Below are positions 37,282 through 47,587 of a DNA stretch of 64,000 bases, piece by piece (within the stretch, counting starts at the first letter, position 1; every line of letters begins with the position of its first letter). Both the position numbers and the translations under genes were made by a program. This stretch comes from a virus. A model generated the notes under the pieces. It was not told where the DNA came from and did no database searches. It was given only the letters and a program-made list of their open reading frames with translations. The DNA lies in the IMG/VR virus record IMGVR_UViG_3300007735_000804, positions 124,001 to 188,000 of that record. The stretch is one strand, 5' to 3'.

Positions 37282-37725
37282 TTATTGTAACCCCAATAAG
37301 ATCTTTAATTCTTCAACGGTTAATCCTGCACTTTCTAGTTTTTGTTCTGGTGTCAATTGTACTTCTGGTGCATCTTCTATTAACCAACTTTCACTAGCAT
37401 TATCCCATTTAATTCTTTTTCTTAATTTTGGTTCTGGAGGATCTGGCGGTTGCTTTCTGGTTGCATTTGTCGGCAAAAAATTCGGATCATCAACCCATAG
37501 CTTCATTCTTGTATCAAGATCATACCAAGTTCCCCTATTGTCTTTAATAATCTTCCAGGATTGCCCATCAAATATTGGAATATAACCTGGAGAATAATTT
37601 GGTGCTTGAATCATCGTTGCATGTGCTGGTATTAACCATACATCTGGTTCATCTAATGGTGAAGGATCAGCAAAACCTTCAGAAGTAAAATACTTATACT
37701 CTGGGTGATAATTATAAATTTTCAT
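37282..37725 (-). CDS. Tail fibre assembly-like protein, 147 aa
   Basis: MKIYNYHPEYKYFTSEGFAD, then IPAHATMIQAPNYSPG, FDGQSWKIIKDNRGTWY, and C-terminal LTPEQKLESAGLTVEELKIL. The order 'P.ha..i.pP....g....f.g..W....d.RG' plus the C-terminal 'TPEQKLxSAGLT' matches phage tail-fibre assembly chaperones. Sits between two fibre genes. Confidence 0.75.
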   Translation of the reverse strand: MKIYNYHPEYKYFTSEGFADPSPLDEPDVWLIPAHATMIQAPNYSPGYIPIFDGQSWKIIKDNRGTWYDLDTRMKLWVDDPNFLPTNATRKQPPDPPEPKLRKRIKWDNASESWLIEDAPEVQLTPEQKLESAGLTVEELKILLGLQ

Positions 37726-37734
37726 AATTTTAAA

Positions 37735-38205
37735 TTAAAAATAGTTTAAATTTATTACAACTCTAGCAGGAGCATCCGTACAACTAGTACCACAGTGCTC
37801 TAAATTACTATCAAAAATAACAACTCTATTTGCAACACTATTTACCTTTTTTCCATTTTTAAATTTTGTATACCCATCGCAAGTATTAAGATAAAAGACC
37901 GCAGTTTTCATATTTGGAAAATCAATATGATAATCGTGTTCTTCTATTGTTTCTGTTCTTGGATTTAAATTTGCTTTAACTCTAACTAAAGATTGTACGT
38001 TGAGTTTTTCTCTCAAGCACAAAATATTTGAATACAAATGTGTTGGTTGATCGTATTGATAAAAGCAATGTGTATTTTGATGGAATTTACTTCCAGTTGT
38101 AACAGATCCAAAAAACCAGGGAAAACTAGTCCCCATAACTAAACGACGAATCATATCAAATTGATTATGATTTAAAAAATCATCAATAATCTCAAAATTT
38201 GTCAT
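37735..38205 (-). CDS. 2OG-Fe(II) oxygenase-like protein, 156 aa
   Basis: His93 and Asp95 (YHIDF), His137 (LEHCG) and Arg148 (ARVVINLNYF) form the expected iron and 2-oxoglutarate ligand set, with the fold order of small phage oxygenases. Substrate unknown. A late-type promoter is 18 bases upstream. Second oxygenase-like gene within 4 kb. Confidence 0.65.
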   Translation of the reverse strand: MTNFEIIDDFLNHNQFDMIRRLVMGTSFPWFFGSVTTGSKFHQNTHCFYQYDQPTHLYSNILCLREKLNVQSLVRVKANLNPRTETIEEHDYHIDFPNMKTAVFYLNTCDGYTKFKNGKKVNSVANRVVIFDSNLEHCGTSCTDAPARVVINLNYF

Positions 38206-38223
38206 ATTAATCTCATAAAATAA

Positions 38224-38231
38224 TATTTATG
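38224..38231 (-). promoter_or_regulatory. Late-type promoter (CATAAATA)
   Basis: CATAAATA on the minus strand, 18 bases before the ATG at 38205. Confidence 0.45.
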
Positions 38232-38232
38232 G

Positions 38233-41200
38233 TCAATATTTTATGCAAGGAAGAAGTGCTAGGTTACGTGGACGAGTTTCAGATCCACCAGCGGGATCAG
38301 TTGTCCAATCAGTATAGAATGGGTTATTATCATTGTCATTTCCTGTTCTTGAACCTGGATAGTAATTTGGCAATCCAGAGTTACCATTATTTTCAGCGTA
38401 ATAAAAGTTTCTAAAATTGTGAGCATGTGATTGAATATCTTGAGATTGGAATGATCCAAAGGTTCTTCCACCATCTACACCTCTTCCACCATCCCAACCC
38501 CGAATGAATTCTCCACGCAAATCAGGAAGATTAAATGTTGTGCTACCATCACCTGCACCATAAGTAGTTCCAAGAATGGTAAACAATACAGAATACGTTG
38601 TTCTTGAAATTGCTGCACCATTACATGATAGATACCCAGTTGGAGCACTTGATGCTGCAAAATAAAATACAGATCCAGTAGGAACAACACTGCTGCCTAC
38701 TGAAGTGTCGTACCAAATGTCACCATCACAAAGACCAACTGGTTCTGTAGGTTGAACAAATCTTCTACCATATGCATTACTAGTTGACCCAATGCCAATA
38801 ATATTACCACCAGTTACTGAAATTGGATTTGGACAAGCATATCCAATTTGATTTACGGTAACGTTACCACCACCGCCACCACTAATTGAAACATTCACTA
38901 ATCCTGCAGATGGGCTTATTGCTGTAACTGCAGATCCAATGAAATTAATCGTTGTAATTCCAAGTTGAGTTCCTACAGTTGCACCTTCTTCTTGAATTGT
39001 AATTCCTGCAATGCCACCAGCACTAGATACTGATTTCCATGTCCAACCGCCAGAACCATTTGCAGTTAAAACAAAATTATTAGTTCCAGTCCCACCGCCA
39101 GAATCTTGAATGCTAGATGGTTTTATACTTGGAACAGTAAGCAAATCAGTAGAAGGGGTGTATGTAATTGCAGAATCTACAAATGCTGTGGTGATTCCAC
39201 TAGTAACACTAGACAAAACTAGATATCTAGATGAACCACTAGTATCAGTCGTTACATTAAGACTTGATGCTACTCCAATTGTAATAGTATTTGGATCAGA
39301 CCAAACAGGTGCATTACTTGTATCATTCCAAGTAAGAATTCTACCATTAGCATTTGGATCTGCTAAAAATGTGGTTGTATTTGACGCTGTTTGATATGGT
39401 ATAGAACCTGCAGCACCACCTTTAAGATTTGTAGCAATGCCAGAGTTATCAGCATAATTTGCTTTATCGACAATTAATCCAGTTGGATTGACCCAAGAAG
39501 GTGCTGAACCAGAATTATATTGAAGAAGTTGACCTGTAAGTGTTCCGTTTGATATGAATGCAGTTGTATTCGCTGCCGTCTGATAAGGTATTTGATAAGC
39601 AGCACCACCTTTAAGATTTGTAGCAATGCCAGCATTTGTAGCAATACCGGCATTATCCGCATAAGATGCTTTATCTACACTTAATCCAGTTGGATTTACC
39701 CAAGAGGGTGCTGAAGTTCCATTGGATTGTAGTAGTTGTCCTGAAGTTCCATTAGGAATGAATGCAGTTGTATTTGCTGCCGTTTGATAAGGAATTTGAG
39801 ACGCAATACCACCTTTAAGATTGGTAGCGATACCAGAGTTGTCAGCATAATTAGCCTTATCTACAGTAAGACCAGTTGGATTGACCCAAGAAGGTGCTGA
39901 ACCAGAGTTATATTGGAGAAGTTGACCTGTAGTAGATCCATTAGGAATAAATGCAGTTATATTCGCTGCCGTCTGATAAGGTATTTGATAAGCAGCACCA
40001 CCTTTAAGATTTGTGGAAATACCAGCATTGTTAGCATAGTTTGCTACGCTAAAATCAATACTTACATTAGATGCTGCTGTTACTCTACCTTTAGCATCTA
40101 CTGTCAAAATACCCACTTGAGTTGCAGATCCATAAGTACCTGCTACAACACCACTATTACTTAAAATAGTAGTAATGGTGACGTTCTGACTTCCATCAAA
40201 CGTAGTACCAATACCAACACCAATTACATCACCATCAATATCAATATTTCTTGGTGTTGCCAGTCTGGTTGCAGTATCAGCATTTCCCGAAATAGCGCCC
40301 ACGAAAGTGTTAGCGTAAACGTTATTCCATTTATTAGAAGTTGCACCTAAATTTAAAGTGCCATTTGTTGATGGAAGTACATTTCCACCAAATGTTGACA
40401 CACCAGCGATATTTAATTGTTTGGAGAATAAATTAGGTCCAGTAACTGTTGCAATACCCGCAAATGTTGATAAACCAGAAACAATGAGTTGAGATGTTGA
40501 AGTTCCGCTACCAGCTACTGTAAGGGTAGTTGTAGGGTTCGAAACATTGATCCCAAGAGAATTTGTGCTTGGATTATAAACAATTTCACTATCAACTAAT
40601 GCCGATGTAATACCACTGGTTCCACTTGATAAAAGTAAATATCTATCAATATTGGCATTATCAGTTGTTACTGTAAGACTTGATGCTGCACCAGTTAACG
40701 TTCCAATTATATTGGTAGCATAAAAATTATTCCAGCGAAATGATGGAGATCCTAAATTATAAGTGTTATCTACTGATGGAAGAATATTTCCTCCAAATGT
40801 TGATACACCAACGATTCTTATATTACCTTGAACATATAAAGATGATGTTGGATTTGCAGTTCCTATACCAATATTACCAGAACTATTAATAACTAAATGA
40901 TTTGCATTATCACTATTAGTAGCATTAAAGAAAATAGCATTATCCGCAGAAAGTAATCCAAATCTTGCTTTTTCTGTCCCTTGTCTAAAATATCTTACAT
41001 AAGTTTGATCTTGTGCTGCTAAACCTCTATCAATTCTAAAGATACCTTGTAAATGCAAACTGTCTTGTGGATTTGTGGTCCCTATGCCAAGATTATTTGT
41101 GTTGGGGTTATAAACAATCCCATCATCAGAAAGTGCTGTCGTAATACCACTTGTTTTACTAGACAAGACAAAATATCTAGATGTATTTGCATCATCTGTA

Positions 41201-43296
41201 GTTACTGTAAGACTCGATGCCGCTCCAGTAATATTGCCAATTATATTATTGACATAAAAATTATCCCAACGAAGTGATGGAGATCCTAAATTATAAGTAT
41301 TATCTGCTGATGGAGATACATTGGAACTAATTCGAGCATTAAATGTAACTGTATCACTATTAGCGTCTCCTAAAGTTACATTGCCTCCAACATTTAAATT
41401 CTTCTCAATACCAACACCACCTTCAACAACTAATGCCCCAGTATCTTTATTTGTAGACTCTGTAGTGTTTGATATTGAAGTAATACCAGAAACAACTAGT
41501 TGATCATTAATTGATGTAGTGCCGCCAGAAGAATCAATTGTTAAATTACCTGTTGTTGTATCAATTGTATTATCATTTGTAATTCCAATTTGAATATTAT
41601 CAATATATGCTCCGGCGAGAGTACTAACCCCAACTACTCTCAAATTTCTAGTAGTGGTTATACCAGAAACACCTAAAGTTGCAACTGTAGCAACTCCACT
41701 TACGGTGAAGTCTCTTGTAGATACGATTCCTGTAAAGAAACCATTTCTAGCAAAAAGTTCGTCATAAAAAACATCATCTTTTATGAATAAATCCCCACCA
41801 ACATATAAATCACCACCAGTTGTCGTAATACCACCTAAAGTTGCTAAATTAACTGCTCCACCAACATTGAGACGTTTTTCAATACCAACACCACCTTCAA
41901 CAATAAGAGCACCAGTATCTTTGTCCGTAGATTCAGTTGTATCATTGATATAAACGGCATCATTAATTTGGGTTGTTCCTAGAGCAGAATCTAAAATTAA
42001 ATTTCCTGTTAAAGTACTAATAGTATTAGTATCTAATTTGATATTATCAAAAGTTCCAACACCAGTAACGTTTAAATTATTAACATTAACTATAGATGAA
42101 AATGTTGAAACACCACTAACATTTAATTGATTAAGAGTAAGAGTTTGATAAACTTGAAGATTTTGAGTTGTTGTAAGACCAGTGACTCCTAGATCGCTAT
42201 TAATATTGACCTTTTGTAAAAAGGTTGATACTCCAGTTACATATAAATTCGTAACATCTATAGCGCCAATAAATTTTGATGCTGTTACAATACCAGCAAA
42301 ATATGCATTTGTACCAGTTATAAAACCTAATGTTGCAATACCAGATACAACAAGATTACGAGTTGTAGTTGTCCCTGTTACGCCAAGAGTTGAAACCGCA
42401 AGATTATCAACTGTGACACCGCCTCTAAAACTAGATATTCCTAAAACATCTAGTAAAACTCTTGGTTGCGTAGTTCCAATACCAATTCGATTATTGTTAT
42501 CATCAAACACAAAATTGGGAGCACCACCAATTAAACCAGCACTGTTATGAAATTGTATGTTTTGATATGTACCACCAGCACCTGCATTAATTGTTCCAGG
42601 ATTTGTCCAATTCAATCCACCAAAATTATTTTTAACTAAAATTTGAGAATTAGTTCCTGGTTGATTATTGGAATCATAAATTGTTCCAGTTAATCTTAAA
42701 TCTCCTTGAATATGAAGTTCTTGTGTTGGATTTGTGGTTGCTATACCAACCAAACCATCAAGAGTTGTAGTAATTACAGTGCCGCCAGCACCAACAAAAA
42801 TCCTATCACCAGCAGATAAGAGTCCTGTAGGTGAATCAAAAGTAAGTTTTGATGAGGTTGAAAATTCATTTGATGCATTGAATAAAAGTTCTTTATTATT
42901 TCCAGGAGCAAATACAGTAATTGTGACTGCTACACCTGGAGAACTATCAGGATTTAAATAACCTTTGGCAGAAACCGCTGCACCAACAAAATTTAATTGA
43001 GTAATACTACTCAATCCACCAGTCGGAGTTAAAACTCCATCGTCAAATACACTAATTGAACCAGGAATGATGCCACCCTGATTTATAATCCAATATCTAT
43101 CAGTCGCACCAGATCCAACAGAGGCAAGAATATATTGAGTTCCTGGGGGTATAGGCTTTGCTCCAATAGAAGATGGACCTACTAATGGATTGCCAAGATT
43201 TGGTTCTACTTCATCAGTATACAAATACTTGTATCTATCGTTGCGTAATTGTTCTTGCGGGGTTAGTCTAGTACGACCCGATAAGTAACGTGGCAT
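38233..43296 (-). CDS. Giant tail fibre with C-terminal tail-collar domain, 1687 aa
   Basis: MPRYLSGRTRLTPQEQLRND start is usual for T4-like cyanophage fibres. The middle holds long beta repeats and three or four copies of a roughly 65-residue module around NLKGGAAYQIPYQTAANTTA. The C-terminus, from about residue 1540 (SAPTGYLSCNGAAISRTTYS ... FNLPDLRGEFIRGWD ... SHAHNF), is a phage tail collar domain ending NLALLPCIKY. Likely a long host-binding fibre. Confidence 0.85.
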   Translation of the reverse strand: MPRYLSGRTRLTPQEQLRNDRYKYLYTDEVEPNLGNPLVGPSSIGAKPIPPGTQYILASVGSGATDRYWIINQGGIIPGSISVFDDGVLTPTGGLSSITQLNFVGAAVSAKGYLNPDSSPGVAVTITVFAPGNNKELLFNASNEFSTSSKLTFDSPTGLLSAGDRIFVGAGGTVITTTLDGLVGIATTNPTQELHIQGDLRLTGTIYDSNNQPGTNSQILVKNNFGGLNWTNPGTINAGAGGTYQNIQFHNSAGLIGGAPNFVFDDNNNRIGIGTTQPRVLLDVLGISSFRGGVTVDNLAVSTLGVTGTTTTRNLVVSGIATLGFITGTNAYFAGIVTASKFIGAIDVTNLYVTGVSTFLQKVNINSDLGVTGLTTTQNLQVYQTLTLNQLNVSGVSTFSSIVNVNNLNVTGVGTFDNIKLDTNTISTLTGNLILDSALGTTQINDAVYINDTTESTDKDTGALIVEGGVGIEKRLNVGGAVNLATLGGITTTGGDLYVGGDLFIKDDVFYDELFARNGFFTGIVSTRDFTVSGVATVATLGVSGITTTRNLRVVGVSTLAGAYIDNIQIGITNDNTIDTTTGNLTIDSSGGTTSINDQLVVSGITSISNTTESTNKDTGALVVEGGVGIEKNLNVGGNVTLGDANSDTVTFNARISSNVSPSADNTYNLGSPSLRWDNFYVNNIIGNITGAASSLTVTTDDANTSRYFVLSSKTSGITTALSDDGIVYNPNTNNLGIGTTNPQDSLHLQGIFRIDRGLAAQDQTYVRYFRQGTEKARFGLLSADNAIFFNATNSDNANHLVINSSGNIGIGTANPTSSLYVQGNIRIVGVSTFGGNILPSVDNTYNLGSPSFRWNNFYATNIIGTLTGAASSLTVTTDNANIDRYLLLSSGTSGITSALVDSEIVYNPSTNSLGINVSNPTTTLTVAGSGTSTSQLIVSGLSTFAGIATVTGPNLFSKQLNIAGVSTFGGNVLPSTNGTLNLGATSNKWNNVYANTFVGAISGNADTATRLATPRNIDIDGDVIGVGIGTTFDGSQNVTITTILSNSGVVAGTYGSATQVGILTVDAKGRVTAASNVSIDFSVANYANNAGISTNLKGGAAYQIPYQTAANITAFIPNGSTTGQLLQYNSGSAPSWVNPTGLTVDKANYADNSGIATNLKGGIASQIPYQTAANTTAFIPNGTSGQLLQSNGTSAPSWVNPTGLSVDKASYADNAGIATNAGIATNLKGGAAYQIPYQTAANTTAFISNGTLTGQLLQYNSGSAPSWVNPTGLIVDKANYADNSGIATNLKGGAAGSIPYQTASNTTTFLADPNANGRILTWNDTSNAPVWSDPNTITIGVASSLNVTTDTSGSSRYLVLSSVTSGITTAFVDSAITYTPSTDLLTVPSIKPSSIQDSGGGTGTNNFVLTANGSGGWTWKSVSSAGGIAGITIQEEGATVGTQLGITTINFIGSAVTAISPSAGLVNVSISGGGGGNVTVNQIGYACPNPISVTGGNIIGIGSTSNAYGRRFVQPTEPVGLCDGDIWYDTSVGSSVVPTGSVFYFAASSAPTGYLSCNGAAISRTTYSVLFTILGTTYGAGDGSTTFNLPDLRGEFIRGWDGGRGVDGGRTFGSFQSQDIQSHAHNFRNFYYAENNGNSGLPNYYPGSRTGNDNDNNPFYTDWTTDPAGGSETRPRNLALLPCIKY
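39440..40040 (-). repeat. Tandem modules of about 200 bp in the collar-domain fibre
   Basis: Units encode GIxTNLKGGxAxQIPYQTAA, then a PNGT-SGQLLQ segment and a SAPSWVNPTGL segment. Units at about 39480, 39680 and 39860 are very similar; a fourth is partial. Confidence 0.7.
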
Positions 43297-43298
43297 AA

Positions 43299-43970
43299 TT
43301 ATGCGGTACTATTTTCAAGAATACTACAAATAAATTCCATCTGAAGTGGTCCTACATTGCCGCCACTCAAATAGGTATGTGCAATCCCAACTACTTTTCC
43401 AGAATTAGTTACAAAAGTTCTAGATGTTCCAACTGTATCGACAATAGAAGTGACAGTAAAAGATTGTTGGGGAGATGGGAAAATTGTTGTTGTAAGTCCA
43501 AATGAACCACTACAAGTAAATGCCAAACCACTCATTGTGACTTCATCACCAACACTAAAATTATGAGGACTGATTGTAGTTATTGTTGTTATACCAGTAT
43601 TATGATCATACTTACAGTTAGTAATTGATACTATTCCAGATTGAACTCCTCTAATTACAATAGAATCAGTAATAACTGGGGTTTTTTCCAATACTAATCT
43701 ACCATCAATAATTACTAAGGTGTCTTGTGGTGGAACTTCAACATTCTTGACAACTCTTATATCTCTTGTATTTCCTGCAGTTCTGGAAGATGTACTTTTT
43801 CGTCTATGCGTTAATGTAACGGTTGGATATGTATTGCCAATGCCGACGTTTGCAACTTGAGCATAAAGAAGAATTGCAGAGACTCCTGTAGGAGTTGTAT
43901 ATACAATATTTTCTCCTGGAGCAACTGGAACTGCAATGGTTAAAAACTTATTAAGTGGTGCAACTGCCAT
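43299..43970 (-). CDS. Structural protein of unknown position, 223 aa
   Basis: MAVAPLNKFLTIAVPVAPGE; beta-rich throughout (YTTPTGVSAILLYAQVANVG). No catalytic motif. Spaced three bases from both fibre and baseplate-like neighbours, so probably a virion protein of the tail tip. Confidence 0.6.
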   Translation of the reverse strand: MAVAPLNKFLTIAVPVAPGENIVYTTPTGVSAILLYAQVANVGIGNTYPTVTLTHRRKSTSSRTAGNTRDIRVVKNVEVPPQDTLVIIDGRLVLEKTPVITDSIVIRGVQSGIVSITNCKYDHNTGITTITTISPHNFSVGDEVTMSGLAFTCSGSFGLTTTIFPSPQQSFTVTSIVDTVGTSRTFVTNSGKVVGIAHTYLSGGNVGPLQMEFICSILENSTA

Positions 43971-43973
43971 ATT

Positions 43974-46900
43974 TTATCTCAACGCAAGTATAAGTGGGGT
44001 AACTTCTGCTTGTATTGCCTTACTAAAGTCTCTTCCTCTAATCGTTGCTGTTGGTTGATTGATTTGAAATCCTTCACCAATGTCAAAGTTTCCTTTTTGG
44101 TCAGTGCTTGTAAATGGTACTTGAGCTCCATCTAGTGCGACAATCTCATTCTGTTTTATTGGAACAGCGCCTTTAAAAGGTGTTGCTGTATTTATATCAA
44201 CACCCGTACCAATATATTCAAAAGAGTGAGAGCTCGTAAGAATGCGACTAATTCTTTTAAGTGAAACTTCTTCTCCACCAAATAATTCATATGGGATGAA
44301 TTCATTAAAAGTAACTGTTGTAATGCCAGTAACTGGTGTTGGGGCAGTTGCAACATCAACTGTATAGTAAATTGGTTGTGTTACTATTGTTGCCGTAGCA
44401 CCTCCAGTGCCATCAATAAAAACTTCAAGATTTTGTGTTGGAAGATAATTTCTACCGCTACTAACAACATCAATTGCAGTAATTGCACCAGAAACTTCAT
44501 CAATAGTTGGACTTACTTCTGCAATAACTCCTTGGGGTCCTTTTGGTTGTTGAGTTAAATCGCCAGCATCCCGAATAATTACAGTTGGTGGTGATGCTGC
44601 ACTATAACCAGACCCACCATTAGTAACAATAATTTCTTGAACTTGCAACATAGGTTGTTGCAAAATTGTTGTTGATAGACCTGTTGTTATAGCATCGGGA
44701 TATCTACTCAAATCAATCTTAAAAAATAAAGCTTGCCCATCATAAGGTCTTCTTACGGTTCCTATTCCTCCGTTTGAATTATCTTTCATATTCGCAAAAG
44801 TAACTATATCACTTACAGCATCAACACCAGGTTGGGTTCTTGTAGGTGGATATGTACTTACAATACCAGTAAACTCTGTAGATCCTAAACCTACAGCATA
44901 TAGACCATAATTGCCAAAAGATGAGTTAGAGTTCGTAAGATCACAAGAACCTCCACTTGCGGCAAAAATACCAATATCGCAGTTAATTGTAAAAATAGAA
45001 ACCAATTGAGCATAACCATTGTTGGTAATGGATACTCCAATACCATTTTCATTATATTGCGTAAAAGAGTCACATACCATTGATTTTAGATCGTTACCAA
45101 TTGTTGCTGCTGTAGCATGATTTCCATCAATCTTCATACCAATACTCTTGGTCATGAAATTGGTACAGTTTCTTACATAAGGACTTCTCCATCTACCACT
45201 AGATCCTTCTGTTGCTGGACCAGGTGATATATATCCAGATACGGCATAATTTGCTGGATTTGTAGGTGGAAATGCAACTGCACCACAACCAGTATGAGCA
45301 ACTGCAACACTTGTACCTGCAAAATTAAGATTTTCAATTAGACATCCACGTCGAACATGAAAAACATCTTTTGTTGGATTATTTGGAATAATCGTAACCA
45401 GTCTTAAATCTTGTCCAGAAACTGAAACATCAGTCCTTAATCCAATTGGATTATTTTCTTGATATACTCCGGAGCGAACAAAAATAGTATCACCTTCTTG
45501 TGCAATTGAGGCAGCCGCACCTACAGTTCTTTTCGCATCACCTTCAAGATAACCAGTGTTTGCATCATTACCATCCATTGTAACCCAAATAGCATTTTGA
45601 GTTTGTACTCCTGGCGGTCTCCAAGAAACACCAGACCCAACAGACGAAAGGCGATAATCAAATTTTCCTGATGCTGTGCTATTGTTTACATCAATTAAAG
45701 AAGAATCTAATTCTAAAGTCCCAACTAGTTTAGTATCTTCGCCTACATTTAAATTTTTCTCAATACCAACTCCACCTTGAGTAATTAATGCTCCAGTATC
45801 TTTGCTTGTCGATTGTGTTGCACTATTAAATGTAACATCTCCATCAACATCTAAAATATCATTAAGTGTGGTGGCACCATCAACATTCAGAGTTGTATCT
45901 AGATCAGTTGCACCTTTGACATTTAAAGTGGTCTGAAGAACCGTAGCACCATCAACATTCAGAGTTGTATCTAGATCAGTTGCACCTTTGACATTTAAAG
46001 TAGTTTGGAGTACTGTTGCACCATCAACATTCAGAGTTGTATCTAGATCAGTTGCACCTTTGACATTTAAAGTAGTTTGGAGTACTGTTGCACCATCAAC
46101 ATTCAGAGTTGTATCTAGATCAGTTGCACCTTTGACATTTAAGGATGATTGAAGAACTGTATTACCATCAACATTCAAGGTCGCATCAAAATCAACTGCT
46201 CCAGTGGTGTGAAGAGTACCTCCAATGTCTAAAGTTGATGTTGGCGTATTACTTTGAATACCAACATTTGTCATTCTGTAAATACTTCCAGTAGAATCAA
46301 ATCCCCATAAGTCTTGAGTCTTAATATCTGCTATAAAATTGGGATTGGATGGATTTGGAATAGGTGTTATTGTTGTAGTTCCTATACCAAGACTGTTGAC
46401 TTCTACAAAGTTTAATACTGTAAATGATTTTGCAATTCCAGTTACTGGTATATAAGTTCCATCATCTTGAACAAAAATACCATTGCTAAAATTTGGAGAT
46501 GCTGCTATCCAACGAACTCCTCCAGAGTCCATGTTTAAGTAATAACCATTTATTCCTGGAGAATTTACAGAATCGTAAATGAAATCATCAATTTTTACAC
46601 TTCCAGCTACATCAAGTTTTTGTTCTGGATTTGTGCTTCCTATTCCAATTCTATCACTAACAATCGCTGTTCCGATTACATCCAATGTTGTTCTTGGATT
46701 AGTAGACGCAATGCCAACTCTACCATTATTTGCATTTGCTGTTAAAGTTGTTCCACCAACACCAACATCTAATCTTTCTCTTACCGTTAGAATTCCTACA
46801 TTTACAGTTTTGGTAAAATAAACATCATCATAAAAATTTGCTGGTCCGTAAAAATTTGACGACCCTAAAATATCTAAATCTTGTACGGTAAGTTTAGTAT

Positions 46901-47003
46901 TAAAAACATTATAATGAAGAGTTCCGTAAATATAAACATCTTTGAAAAATACAGCGTCTTCATTAAAATTAGATTGTAATCCAAAATATTGAGGATCTGC
47001 CAT
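43974..47003 (-). CDS. Baseplate/tail fibre-like protein with beta-helix, 1009 aa
   Basis: N-terminus MADPQYFGLQSNFNEDAVFF. Residues about 290-375 are four 24-residue repeats (GATDLDTTLNVDGATVLQTT...). The middle (about 480-690, IFVRSGVYQENNPIGLRTDV ... IGIFAASGGSCDLTNSNSSF) reads as a pectin-lyase-like right-handed beta-helix related to part of 27713-33214. Probably a baseplate-attached fibre or spike. Confidence 0.7.
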   Translation of the reverse strand: MADPQYFGLQSNFNEDAVFFKDVYIYGTLHYNVFNTKLTVQDLDILGSSNFYGPANFYDDVYFTKTVNVGILTVRERLDVGVGGTTLTANANNGRVGIASTNPRTTLDVIGTAIVSDRIGIGSTNPEQKLDVAGSVKIDDFIYDSVNSPGINGYYLNMDSGGVRWIAASPNFSNGIFVQDDGTYIPVTGIAKSFTVLNFVEVNSLGIGTTTITPIPNPSNPNFIADIKTQDLWGFDSTGSIYRMTNVGIQSNTPTSTLDIGGTLHTTGAVDFDATLNVDGNTVLQSSLNVKGATDLDTTLNVDGATVLQTTLNVKGATDLDTTLNVDGATVLQTTLNVKGATDLDTTLNVDGATVLQTTLNVKGATDLDTTLNVDGATTLNDILDVDGDVTFNSATQSTSKDTGALITQGGVGIEKNLNVGEDTKLVGTLELDSSLIDVNNSTASGKFDYRLSSVGSGVSWRPPGVQTQNAIWVTMDGNDANTGYLEGDAKRTVGAAASIAQEGDTIFVRSGVYQENNPIGLRTDVSVSGQDLRLVTIIPNNPTKDVFHVRRGCLIENLNFAGTSVAVAHTGCGAVAFPPTNPANYAVSGYISPGPATEGSSGRWRSPYVRNCTNFMTKSIGMKIDGNHATAATIGNDLKSMVCDSFTQYNENGIGVSITNNGYAQLVSIFTINCDIGIFAASGGSCDLTNSNSSFGNYGLYAVGLGSTEFTGIVSTYPPTRTQPGVDAVSDIVTFANMKDNSNGGIGTVRRPYDGQALFFKIDLSRYPDAITTGLSTTILQQPMLQVQEIIVTNGGSGYSAASPPTVIIRDAGDLTQQPKGPQGVIAEVSPTIDEVSGAITAIDVVSSGRNYLPTQNLEVFIDGTGGATATIVTQPIYYTVDVATAPTPVTGITTVTFNEFIPYELFGGEEVSLKRISRILTSSHSFEYIGTGVDINTATPFKGAVPIKQNEIVALDGAQVPFTSTDQKGNFDIGEGFQINQPTATIRGRDFSKAIQAEVTPLILALR
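45870..46160 (-). repeat. 72-bp tandem repeats
   Basis: Four units, the central ones almost identical at nucleotide level, encode the 24-residue repeat above. Near-identity indicates recent expansion or gene conversion. Confidence 0.8.
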
Positions 47004-47004
47004 A

Positions 47005-47586
47005 TTACGTTACCGCATCAACTACAGTATTAACAACATTAGCAAACATTCCTGCAGTGTTTAAAATTTGAGAAACTTTATCAAGACCAATTTTACTTTC
47101 TTCAAACACTTTTGTTGTAAAATCTTTTTTTAATAACTCTATCAAATTTCCACTTGTTCCTTTAACATCGACTTTTTGACCATCTATCATAATACGACCA
47201 GAACCAGATTTCATACTAATATTTCTTCCCGCCTTAAAATGCAGATCTTCCTCTGCCTCTATCATAATATTTGTGGCATAAATGCGAACCATTCCGTTTG
47301 CTGAAATGGATACGTTGCCATTATTGCCAATAATAACTATGTCTTCTCGCCCTTCTTCATTTTTTTTACCTGCACAAATTTGAAGAGAGTGATCATTATA
47401 AATTGACATCAATCCACTACTACTTAAACTGATTGATGACTGATTATCTCCATTATCCGTTACGCCATAAATTTTATAAACATCTACTCCACTACCTCCC
47501 ATTTGAGGGTTAGCAGTGTCAATCCTAAAATTAGGATTAAAACTAATTAATTGTCTTTTAAAAAAATTTTTGGGTCTTTCTGCCAT
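47005..47586 (-). CDS. Putative baseplate spike/needle, 193 aa
   Basis: Residues about 95-150 (NNGNVSISANGMVRIYATNI ... DLHFKAGRNISMKSGSGRIM) have the short alternating strand pattern of the T4 gp5/VgrG C-terminal triple-stranded beta-helix. It stands alone, next to a gp5-like OB-fold protein, and probably supplies the membrane-piercing spike. Inference from pattern and place. Confidence 0.6.
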   Translation of the reverse strand: MAERPKNFFKRQLISFNPNFRIDTANPQMGGSGVDVYKIYGVTDNGDNQSSISLSSSGLMSIYNDHSLQICAGKKNEEGREDIVIIGNNGNVSISANGMVRIYATNIMIEAEEDLHFKAGRNISMKSGSGRIMIDGQKVDVKGTSGNLIELLKKDFTTKVFEESKIGLDKVSQILNTAGMFANVVNTVVDAVT

Positions 47587-47587
47587 T

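Noticed and set aside
37279-37286. AATAAATA before the cysteine-rich adhesin gene
   Set aside because: Only six bases from the start codon, so transcription would begin at or inside the gene.
44180-44200. TATTTATA inside 43974-47003, and similar matches inside gp59 and the exonuclease
   Set aside because: Internal to long AT-rich coding sequence with no start codon at a suitable distance; expected by chance.
45870-46160. Possible CRISPR array
   Set aside because: The 72-bp units are contiguous, in frame and code for fibre repeats; there are no spacers.
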